Part shown: one piece after another, positions 8,034-13,462 of the stretch
Position numbering within the stretch: the stretch's first letter is position 1
Layout of the letters: each line of letters begins with the position of its first letter
NCBI GenBank assembly: GCA_012520715.1
Contig: JAAYNT010000033.1
Coordinates: 1 to 21,035 of the forward strand
Reading direction: 5' to 3'
Source: Acholeplasmataceae bacterium
GTDB taxonomy: Bacteria; Bacillota_I; Bacilli_A; Acholeplasmatales; Acholeplasmataceae
Length of the DNA stretch: 21,035 nt
Made by a program: the position numbers and the translations under genes
Notes under the pieces: model-generated
Seen by the model: the letters and a program-made list of their open reading frames with translations, nothing else
What the model was told of the DNA's origin: nothing
Database searches by the model: none

Positions 8034-8073
8034 ACTAATAAATATTATTAGTATTGGAAAGGTTTTTGATCAT

Positions 8074-10242
8074 ATGAATGAACAAGTATTAAAAGAAGTA
8101 AGCCAAAACTTAAAAATTAGCTTAAAACAAGTTAATACCGTATTAGATCTATTAGATGAAGGAAATACAATTCCTTTTATTGCTAGATATCGTAAAGAAG
8201 CAACTGGTGGATTAGATGAAGAACAAATAAATTCAATTTATAAAGAATGGGAATATGCTAATAACTTATTTACTCGTAAAGAAGATGTTATTAGATTAAT
8301 TGATGAGCGTGGTATGTTAACACCAGAGTTAAAGGCTGAGATATTAAAAGCTGAAAAGTTAGTAGATGTTGAAGACTTATACCGCCCGTTTAAAGAAAAA
8401 AGAAAAACAAAAGCTACCGAAGCAATCGCTAAAGGTTTACAACCTTTTGCAGATTGGATGTTAACTTTTCCCGAAACATCTGTTTTAGAAGAAGCAAAAA
8501 AATATTTAACACCAACTGAGGAAGAAGAAGCAAAAAGAGTTAACACAGTTGAAGAAGCCATCGAAGGTGCTAAATTTATTATTGCTGAAGCAGTAAGTGA
8601 TGAAGCTGAATATCGTAAAGATTTGCGTCAAATGTTAAAAGATAACGGAGAAATTGTTTCTACTAAGCGAAAAGATGCAATTGATGAAAGAGAAGTTTAC
8701 AAGATTTATTACGAATACAGTGAACCTGTATCAAAAATAAAACCACACCGTACTCTTGCAATAAACAGAGCAGAAAAAGAAAAAGTTATTTCAGTTAAAG
8801 TTGATATAGACCGTGATATGATGATTAATTACTTAGAAAGAAAAGTAATTACTAATCAAAAATCAACAGCAACACCTTATATTAAACAAGCAATCGATGA
8901 TTCATTAAAAAGATTAATCTTTCCAAGTATTGAACGTGAAATTAGAGCTGAACTTACAGAAGTTGGAGAAGAACAAGCAATTGAGATTTTCTCATTAAAC
9001 TTACATAACTTATTACTACAACCACCACTTCAAGGGCGTGTCATCTTAGGAGTTGACCCAGCCTTTAGAACTGGTTGTAAACTGGCTGTTGTTGACAAGC
9101 AAGGTAAAGTATTAGAAGTGGATACTATTTATCCACATCTATTTGGAGAAACAAGAAGAAATGAAGCCGCTAGAAGAGTTTTCCAATTAGTAAGTAAATA
9201 TAAAGTTGAATTAATTGCTATTGGTAATGGAACAGCTTCAAGAGAAACTGAAGAGTTTATCGCCGAAGTTATTAAAAACACTAACTTAAAAGCACAATAT
9301 GTTATCGTAAACGAAGCAGGAGCTTCAGTTTACTCAGCAAGTGATTTAGCAAGAGAGGAGTTTCCAGATTTAGAAGTAGAACAACGCTCAGCTGCTTCAA
9401 TTGCAAGAAGACTACAAGATCCACTTTCTGAACTTGTAAAAATTGATCCAAAATCAATTGGTGTTGGTCAATACCAACACGATGTTACACCAAGAAAGTT
9501 AAACGATCAGTTAAACTTTGTTGTAACGCAAGCCGTTAACTCAGTAGGTGTTGATGTTAATACTGCATCAAAAGCACTACTTGTTTATGTATCGGGTCTA
9601 ACTAAAAGAACTGCTGATAGTATTGTTAAAAAACGTAACAAACAAGGGCGTTATAACTCAAGAGAAGAGTTATTAGATGTTCCATATCTTGGAGCTAAAT
9701 CATATGAACAATCAGTAGGATTCTTACGTATTAGAGACGGAGAAGAAGCGCTGGATATGACTTCGATTCACCCTGAGAGCTATGAAATAGCTAAAGAGAT
9801 TATGAAGCGATTTAACATTACTGGTGATATGTTTGGTAAGCCTGAAATAGAACTACTATTACATAACATAAACCGTAATGAACTAGCAAGCGATTTAAAT
9901 GTAGATAGATACACACTAGATGATATTCTAGATGCATTTGTAGCACCACTGCGCGACCCAAGAGATGAATTTCCACAACCTATTTTAAAATCAGGAGTCT
10001 TAACTCTTGAAGATTTAGTTGAAGGAATGGAACTTCAAGGAACAGTTAGAAACGTAGTTGACTTTGGAGCATTTATTGATGTTGGATTACATGAAGATGG
10101 ACTATTACATATTTCAAAGATGAGTAAATCATATGTTAAACATCCATCTGATGTTGTAAATGTTGGAGATATTGTTAAAGTTTATGTCCTAAATATCGAT
10201 ACAAAACGCGGTAAAGTTGGACTTACAATGATTAAGAATTGA
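8074..10242 (+). CDS. tex: Tex, S1-domain RNA-binding transcription accessory protein
   Basis: 722 aa, normal Tex length. Tex is a nucleic-acid-binding scaffold associated with RNA polymerase. Domains in order: N-terminal helical region (MNEQVLKEVSQNLKIS... IPFIARYRKEATGGLDEEQI, a hallmark Tex stretch), YqgF/RNase-H-like domain starting near residue 323 (ILGVDPAFRTGCKLAVVD), helix-hairpin-helix pair near 480-555 (LLVYVSGL...; LLDVPYLGAKSYEQ), and a C-terminal S1 domain near 648-720 (GTVRNVVDFGAFIDVG). The ATG at 8074 was chosen because the promoter occupies 8005-8033 and GGAAAGG lies 11 nt upstream. The stop codon TGA is shared with the -35 box of the next promoter. This is one of several TGA stops in the window, supporting the standard code. 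Confidence 0.96.
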   Translation: MNEQVLKEVSQNLKISLKQVNTVLDLLDEGNTIPFIARYRKEATGGLDEEQINSIYKEWEYANNLFTRKEDVIRLIDERGMLTPELKAEILKAEKLVDVEDLYRPFKEKRKTKATEAIAKGLQPFADWMLTFPETSVLEEAKKYLTPTEEEEAKRVNTVEEAIEGAKFIIAEAVSDEAEYRKDLRQMLKDNGEIVSTKRKDAIDEREVYKIYYEYSEPVSKIKPHRTLAINRAEKEKVISVKVDIDRDMMINYLERKVITNQKSTATPYIKQAIDDSLKRLIFPSIEREIRAELTEVGEEQAIEIFSLNLHNLLLQPPLQGRVILGVDPAFRTGCKLAVVDKQGKVLEVDTIYPHLFGETRRNEAARRVFQLVSKYKVELIAIGNGTASRETEEFIAEVIKNTNLKAQYVIVNEAGASVYSASDLAREEFPDLEVEQRSAASIARRLQDPLSELVKIDPKSIGVGQYQHDVTPRKLNDQLNFVVTQAVNSVGVDVNTASKALLVYVSGLTKRTADSIVKKRNKQGRYNSREELLDVPYLGAKSYEQSVGFLRIRDGEEALDMTSIHPESYEIAKEIMKRFNITGDMFGKPEIELLLHNINRNELASDLNVDRYTLDDILDAFVAPLRDPRDEFPQPILKSGVLTLEDLVEGMELQGTVRNVVDFGAFIDVGLHEDGLLHISKMSKSYVKHPSDVVNVGDIVKVYVLNIDTKRGKVGLTMIKN

Positions 10243-10267
10243 CAAAACTTTAAAAATAAGTTATCAT
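10239..10267 (+). promoter_or_regulatory. tRNA-Ser promoter overlapping the tex stop codon
   Basis: Consensus TTGACA (10239-10244), 17-bp spacer, TATCAT (10262-10267). The tex TGA (10240-10242) lies inside the -35 hexamer, so gene end and promoter use the same bases. Confidence 0.88.
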
Positions 10268-10271
10268 ATAT

Positions 10272-10291
10272 AAGCGCACACAATTGCGCTT
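10272..10291 (+). other. Hairpin in the 5' leader of the tRNA-Ser precursor
   Basis: AAGCGCA-CACAAT-TGCGCTT is a perfect 7-bp inverted repeat starting at or near the expected transcription start and ending 4 nt before the mature tRNA. It may protect or position the precursor for RNase P; this is inference. Confidence 0.6.
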
Positions 10292-10295
10292 AGAC

Positions 10296-10386
10296 GGAGG
10301 AATACTCAAGAGGCTCAAGAGGACGCACTGCTAACGCGTTAGACTGGGAGACTGGTGCGAGGGTTCGAATCCCTCTTCCTCCGCCA
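10296..10386 (+). tRNA. tRNA-Ser (anticodon GCU, reads AGY)
   Basis: 91 nt including an encoded CCA. The acceptor stem GGAGGAA pairs with TTCCTCC, with discriminator G. The T arm is GAGGG-TTCGAAT-CCCTC. The anticodon GCT lies at 10330-10332 in the loop CTGCTAA. The long variable arm after the anticodon stem marks a class II (Ser/Leu/Tyr) tRNA, and the GCU anticodon specifies Ser. The innermost anticodon-stem pair is A-C, which is slightly unusual. It has its own consensus promoter. Confidence 0.95.
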
Positions 10387-10459
10387 GTAATAAATTTGCT
10401 CTATAGTCCGATAACATGGCGGTTAAGCCATAATCTCAACTATGGGTTCATATAATGTA
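10387..10459 (+). ncRNA. Unassigned structured RNA segment after tRNA-Ser
   Basis: About 70 nt of transcribed sequence between the tRNA and a clear terminator, with no open reading frame. It contains a 5-bp hairpin ATGGC-GGTTAA-GCCAT (10414-10429) and a smaller TATG-GGTT-CATA hairpin (10441-10452). It is GC-richer than typical intergenic DNA here. I looked for 4.5S/SRP (no GGAAGCAG), tmRNA and 6S hallmarks and found none. It may be only a tRNA trailer or a small RNA released by processing. Confidence 0.35.
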
Positions 10460-10480
10460 AGGGGCTTTTGCCTCTTTTTT
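10460..10480 (+). terminator. Intrinsic terminator of tRNA-Ser transcript
   Basis: AGGGGC-TTTT-GCCTCT forms a 6-bp stem with one G-T pair, followed by six Ts. Confidence 0.85.
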
Positions 10481-10505
10481 CATTTTGGTCATTGGTTTTT
10501 CATAT

Positions 10506-10697
10506 CTATATTAACCAAATTATAACAATAATAGCCACAAAAGGTGCCACCTTGAATACTTCTAATAATAGAGCAATCAAAATCTCTACTAAAGGTCTTC
10601 TTTCTAATACAAATGATATAAGCATAAGCACTCCAATAGTTAATATAATAAGTGCTGGTATACCCAAAACGATTGTTCCTAAAATTCTAAACACCAT
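10506..10697 (-). CDS. 63-aa hydrophobic membrane protein, function unknown
   Basis: Two hydrophobic segments (about residues 4-30 and 38-63) are separated by a short charged turn (LERRPLVE), giving a small hairpin membrane protein. AGGAGGA lies 7 nt before the ATG on the minus strand, which is strong support over the plus-strand frame covering the same bases. The stop of the broken upstream gene falls inside this ribosome site, so the two were cotranscribed and coupled. No terminator is evident downstream on this strand. I do not recognise the family. If its promoter was lost with the upstream deletion the gene may now be silent. Confidence 0.65.
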   Translation of the reverse strand: MVFRILGTIVLGIPALIILTIGVLMLISFVLERRPLVEILIALLLEVFKVAPFVAIIVIIWLI

Positions 10698-10709
10698 TTA
10701 TATGTCCTC

Positions 10710-10880
10710 CTATTTCTTCATACTTAACATTAAGTCTATAGCACCTTTAAGTGCTTGTAATTCATCTAATGATAATTCCTTTAATGATTTAATTATATTT
10801 TCATAAGTTATAGGCATCTCAATATGAACAACTTTATATTCTTCATCATCACCATATAATAATTCTAGTCTTGCTATATC
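10710..10880 (-). pseudogene. 5'-truncated gene upstream of the 63-aa membrane gene
   Basis: A minus-strand frame encodes about 55-60 residues ending ...SLKELSLDELQALKGAIDLMLSMKK, then TAG (10712-10710) overlapping the next gene's ribosome site. Codon use and the acidic/helical composition look coding. Going upstream the frame remains open to 10913, but there is no ATG, GTG or TTG start and no ribosome site; from about 10880 on, the plus strand reads as phoU. The gene therefore appears cut at a junction. The only internal ATG (MPITYEN..., 35 aa) lacks a ribosome site. Its helical xxLxxLSxDELxxL pattern resembles repeats in the XRE regulator and coiled-coil protein downstream, which is weak inference. 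The exact junction is uncertain. Confidence 0.55.
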
Positions 10881-11097
10881 TATTATTAAAGATGATGATT
10901 TAGTTGACAGTGATTATCAAAAATTAATAAAAGAAGTTTCAAAATGGTTAAGAGAAAACAAACAAGGTTATGAAAATGTAATTTCAATACTACTAATTGG
11001 TAAGTATTTAGAAAGAGTAGCTGATCACTCAGTAAACATATCAGAGTGGGTAATCTTTATTGCAACAGGTGCTCATAAACATTCACAATTATTTTAA
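10874..11097 (+). pseudogene. phoU: 3' remnant of phoU (phosphate transport regulator)
   Basis: The frame encodes about 74 residues, with IIKDDDLVDSDYQKL followed by LLIGKYLERVADHSVNISEWVIFIATG. The last block is the characteristic PhoU C-terminal repeat (YLERxxDHxxNIxEW). A full PhoU is about 215-230 aa, so roughly the first two thirds are missing. There is no start codon, ribosome site or promoter, and the frame enters a stop at 10825-10827. Upstream DNA instead carries minus-strand genes. PhoU normally follows pst genes, and none is seen here, so a deletion or rearrangement joined this tail to foreign flanking sequence. It is followed by its own terminator. Confidence 0.8.
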
Positions 11098-11120
11098 TTT
11101 AATAATAATTAGTATTAAAT

Positions 11121-11141
11121 GCGACTTTTAGTCGCTTTTTT
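11121..11141 (+). terminator. Intrinsic terminator after phoU remnant
   Basis: GCGAC-TTTTA-GTCGC followed by six Ts, 23 nt after the phoU stop. It isolates the downstream palindrome-controlled promoter. Confidence 0.82.
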
Positions 11142-11187
11142 ATGCAACAAATTGTTGCGTGACAATTTTATAAATTAGTGCTAAAAT
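11142..11187 (+). promoter_or_regulatory. Promoter with palindromic operator, copy 1
   Basis: The near-perfect palindrome GCAACAAATTGTTGC (11144-11158; two 7-bp arms around a central A) directly abuts the -35 GTGACA (11159-11164). A 17-bp spacer follows, then -10 TAAAAT (11182-11187). The 23 bases from 11142 to 11164 recur exactly at 11671-11693. A dimeric regulator bound here would block or recruit RNA polymerase; the XRE protein encoded at 11734 is the obvious candidate. Confidence 0.8.
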
Positions 11188-11208
11188 TAAACTGTAGGAG
11201 GAATTATT

Positions 11209-11658
11209 ATGAAAATCAATTTTGTAAACAGGAGAAGAAAAAGAAGACTACAAGAAGAAGAAAATGATATTATTGAAGGTGAGATCCAAGAAGGTAGCTA
11301 TAATAGCGTAATTACTAGACACAAACGTAAAAAAGCTATTAAAGAAGCATTTGTATCATCTTTTACAGTTATAGTTATTGTAGGGTATATATTATTAGGA
11401 GTATTTCTTAATATGTGGCATCCAGGATGGTTAATATTTTTACTTATTCCAATATTTAGCTCACTAGTTTGGGCTATAATTGAGAAAAAACCATCGTATT
11501 TCTCAATTGAGATGGTAGCAATTGCAACTTATGTTAGTATTGGAATAATTATGCCAAACAATACAGGTTGGCATCCGTACTGGGCTATTTTATTAGTAAT
11601 TCCTGTTTACCGCTCAATTATATCAGCGGTTACTAAAGTTAAGTATTTAAAAAATTAA
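11209..11658 (+). CDS. FVNRRR-motif membrane protein with paired WHP segments, function unknown
   Basis: 149 aa, with AGGAGG 8 nt before the ATG. The basic N-terminus carries FVNRRRKRR (residues 5-13), also found in the protein at 12179. An acidic stretch and another basic cluster (RHKRKKAIKE) follow, then hydrophobic segments. Two related units appear: MWHPGWLIFLLIPIF (about 67-82) and GWHPYWAILLVIPVY (about 120-135), each preceded by a hydrophobic helix, so the membrane domain looks internally duplicated. The N-terminus is probably cytoplasmic. Similar W-rich membrane domains occur in Bacillota regulators and stress proteins, but I do not assign a family. It forms its own transcription unit under operator copy 1. 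Confidence 0.82.
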   Translation: MKINFVNRRRKRRLQEEENDIIEGEIQEGSYNSVITRHKRKKAIKEAFVSSFTVIVIVGYILLGVFLNMWHPGWLIFLLIPIFSSLVWAIIEKKPSYFSIEMVAIATYVSIGIIMPNNTGWHPYWAILLVIPVYRSIISAVTKVKYLKN

Positions 11659-11670
11659 ATTAATAACTTC

Positions 11671-11716
11671 ATGCAACAAATTGTTGCGTGACATTATTAA
11701 TTTTTGGTGTTAGAAT
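11671..11716 (+). promoter_or_regulatory. Promoter with palindromic operator, copy 2
   Basis: The same palindrome GCAACAAATTGTTGC (11673-11687) and GTGACA -35 (11688-11693), a 17-bp spacer and -10 TAGAAT (11711-11716). The spacer sequences of the two promoters differ while the operator/-35 block is identical, which indicates selection on the block rather than a recent duplication of the whole region. Confidence 0.82.
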
Positions 11717-11733
11717 TGAAGTAGGGGTAAGAA

Positions 11734-12186
11734 ATGATAGATCCAAAAAGAGTCGGAGAAAAAATAATCAAACTAAGACAGAAAAATAACCTAACTCAAG
11801 AAGAACTAGCAGATAAAGTATTTGTGACGCGTCAAGCTTTATCACGCTGGGAAAGAGGTCATGCTGTCCCGCCAGTCGATATGGTAGTTGAGCTATCAAG
11901 AATTTTTAATGTGTCATTTGATGATTTACTTTGTTTAAATGAATCATTTGAAGTAAACGAAAATGATATCTTTAAAAATCATGACAGACAACTTATTATT
12001 AACTGGATAGTTAGTGGTAAATTAAAAGTTAATATCCCCGATATCTTTTACCAACTATCCCCCAGTGAGAGAATAGTAGTTTTATCTAAACTACGAGATG
12101 GTTCAATAACTGCTAATTGGAATGAGTTATTACCAAAGTTAACACCATCAGAACTTAAGTTTATAGGAGGAATAAAACATGAGTGA
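11734..12186 (+). CDS. XRE-family transcriptional regulator with helical C-terminal repeats
   Basis: 150 aa. The N-terminal Cro/CI-type HTH_3 domain (about residues 6-64) contains NLTQEELADKVFVTRQALSRWERG, with a standard recognition helix. The C-terminal 80 residues contain two helical units beginning IPDIFYQLSPSERIVVLSKL and WNELLPKLTPSELKFI, which resemble the repeat units at the end of the next protein. GGGG (11724-11727) serves as ribosome site. The TGA stop overlaps the next start by 8 nt. Given the palindrome at its own promoter and at 11144, autoregulation and control of both units is likely (inference). There is no ligand domain or phosphorylation site, so the signal may come through protein contact with its operon partner. 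Confidence 0.88.
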   Translation: MIDPKRVGEKIIKLRQKNNLTQEELADKVFVTRQALSRWERGHAVPPVDMVVELSRIFNVSFDDLLCLNESFEVNENDIFKNHDRQLIINWIVSGKLKVNIPDIFYQLSPSERIVVLSKLRDGSITANWNELLPKLTPSELKFIGGIKHE

Positions 12187-13081
12187 AAAATTTGTAAATA
12201 GAAGAAGAGAAAGAAGAATGGGTAATGCTGTATCTAGATATAATGAACTAGAAAAACTAATTGAAAATATAACTATTAGTTTAGAAGAAGCTAAAATTGA
12301 GTTAGATGATTCAGTTAAGTTATTAGAAAAAAAGCAAACTAAGAACCCAACACCAGAATTAGAAAGATTAGAATCCGATTTTGATCAATTAGAGCTTGAT
12401 CTAAATTTATTAAGTGAAGACTTTGAAAATTTAGAAGAACTATTTGAAGAAGTCGAAGAAATGAAAGAAAAGATCAACTTAGAAAGATCATCTAATCAAA
12501 ATAGACTACTACGAAGAGTAGATGCAATTTATGAACATGCAGAAGAATTTTTAGAAGAAGTAGAAAATCTAAGAGATGATATTTTTGAATTATCTGAAGA
12601 TTTATATGATGGTAAGAAAAAACAAACAAAAGAAAAACATGAATTTAAATCAGTAGAAGACATCTCAGGTATAATTAATGAAGCTTTTGCTGGAATTAGA
12701 AATGTTTTTGTTGATTTAGGTGGCTCTAAAGGTAACAGTATTGCCGCAATGTTAGCATTTTTAGGAGAAAAAGAGAAAAAAGAATTAGTCGAAATGATTC
12801 TTGAAGATAAAGAAGAAACTAAAGACTTAAAATTATCGACAGTCTTTCCTTTCTTAGAAGAAAGTGACTGCGATAAAATCTTTATCGCTAAGATGAAGAC
12901 GATTCCTACAAAAGACTTAACAGCGCTATTTCCATTTGTCTCATCAGCGGCATTAGATAAGATGGTTGATGAGTATTTAGATGGTAATTTTGAAGGATTA
13001 AATATGACTGCTGTTTATCCATTTTTAGACCAAGAAACAATTAAAAAAATATTTTACCACGAATTAAACAAACAAAAATAA
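12179..13081 (+). CDS. FVNRRR-motif acidic coiled-coil protein with C-terminal helical repeats
   Basis: 300 aa, function unknown. The N-terminus MSEKFVNRRRERRM shares its FVNRRRxRR motif with the membrane protein at 11209. Residues about 20-155 are highly charged and Glu/Leu-rich, predicted to be a long coiled coil. About 178-300 contain four degenerate units of about 27 residues (AMLAFLGEKEKKEL; TVFPFLEESDCDKI; ALFPFVSSAALDKM; AVYPFLDQETIKKI), each a phi-P/A-F-L followed by a polar helix. There is no signal peptide or membrane segment, so it is cytoplasmic. AGGAGG at 12165-12170 and an 8-nt overlap with the XRE gene imply coupled translation, and the similar repeats in the XRE protein suggest the two interact. 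A strong terminator follows. Confidence 0.85.
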   Translation: MSEKFVNRRRERRMGNAVSRYNELEKLIENITISLEEAKIELDDSVKLLEKKQTKNPTPELERLESDFDQLELDLNLLSEDFENLEELFEEVEEMKEKINLERSSNQNRLLRRVDAIYEHAEEFLEEVENLRDDIFELSEDLYDGKKKQTKEKHEFKSVEDISGIINEAFAGIRNVFVDLGGSKGNSIAAMLAFLGEKEKKELVEMILEDKEETKDLKLSTVFPFLEESDCDKIFIAKMKTIPTKDLTALFPFVSSAALDKMVDEYLDGNFEGLNMTAVYPFLDQETIKKIFYHELNKQK

Positions 13082-13094
13082 CATAAAAAATATT

Positions 13095-13137
13095 AAAAAA
13101 AGCCCAAATCTACATCAAGTAGAAATTGGGCTTTTTT
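13095..13137. terminator. Bidirectional terminator between convergent genes
   Basis: AGCCCAA/TTGGGCT plus TCTAC/GTAGA form an interrupted stem around ATCAA, flanked by A runs on the left and T runs on the right. It can terminate both the 12179 gene (+) and the yolD-like gene (-). Confidence 0.9.
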
Positions 13138-13138
13138 A

Positions 13139-13462
13139 TTAAATTAACTCTATAGAAACGATTTGATCAATTTTAAATGGAATGGCGTCTAAATAAATCA
13201 ATCTTTTTAAATCATCTAATTTAGTTATATAACCAAACAAAGTGGACAAATAACCATTTTTATAATATGTTATCATAACTTCACTATTATTAATTACAGC
13301 TTCTTTTAAAGTTATATCCATATAATAAAGTTGTTCCTCTGATAATAGTGGTTTATCTTTTTTACCTAACTGGTATTTTAAGTCATTATACAAATCATTA
13401 AACCCAGCAAGACCATCAAAAGGAGCCCATTTAATAATGCCACGATCAACATAGTTATTCAT
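13139..13462 (-). CDS. YolD-like protein, partner of Y-family polymerase
   Basis: 107 aa. The DRGIIKWAPFDGLAGF stretch (about residues 6-21) is the hallmark of the YolD-like family, which in Bacillus and relatives is encoded directly downstream of UmuC/UvrX-type polymerases and is thought to take a UmuD-like role, although unrelated in sequence. The start overlaps the polymerase stop by 8 nt with GGAGG just upstream, so the pair is translationally coupled. The ORF ends in the shared terminator. Exact biochemical function is not known. Confidence 0.88.
   Translation of the reverse strand: MNNYVDRGIIKWAPFDGLAGFNDLYNDLKYQLGKKDKPLLSEEQLYYMDITLKEAVINNSEVMITYYKNGYLSTLFGYITKLDDLKRLIYLDAIPFKIDQIVSIELI

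Noticed and set aside
8005..8073. Upstream extension of tex in the longest open frame.
   Set aside because: The stretch contains the -35 and -10 boxes of the tex promoter, and the family N-terminus begins at the ATG at 8074.
10387..10459. Bacterial SRP (4.5S) RNA, which often lies near tRNA-Ser in Bacillota.
   Set aside because: The conserved GGAAGCAG tetraloop region is absent on both strands of the segment.
10468..10806. 112-aa plus-strand open frame.
   Set aside because: It is antisense to the 63-aa membrane gene, which has a strong minus-strand ribosome site and a membrane-protein composition. The plus frame has no ribosome site or recognisable motif.
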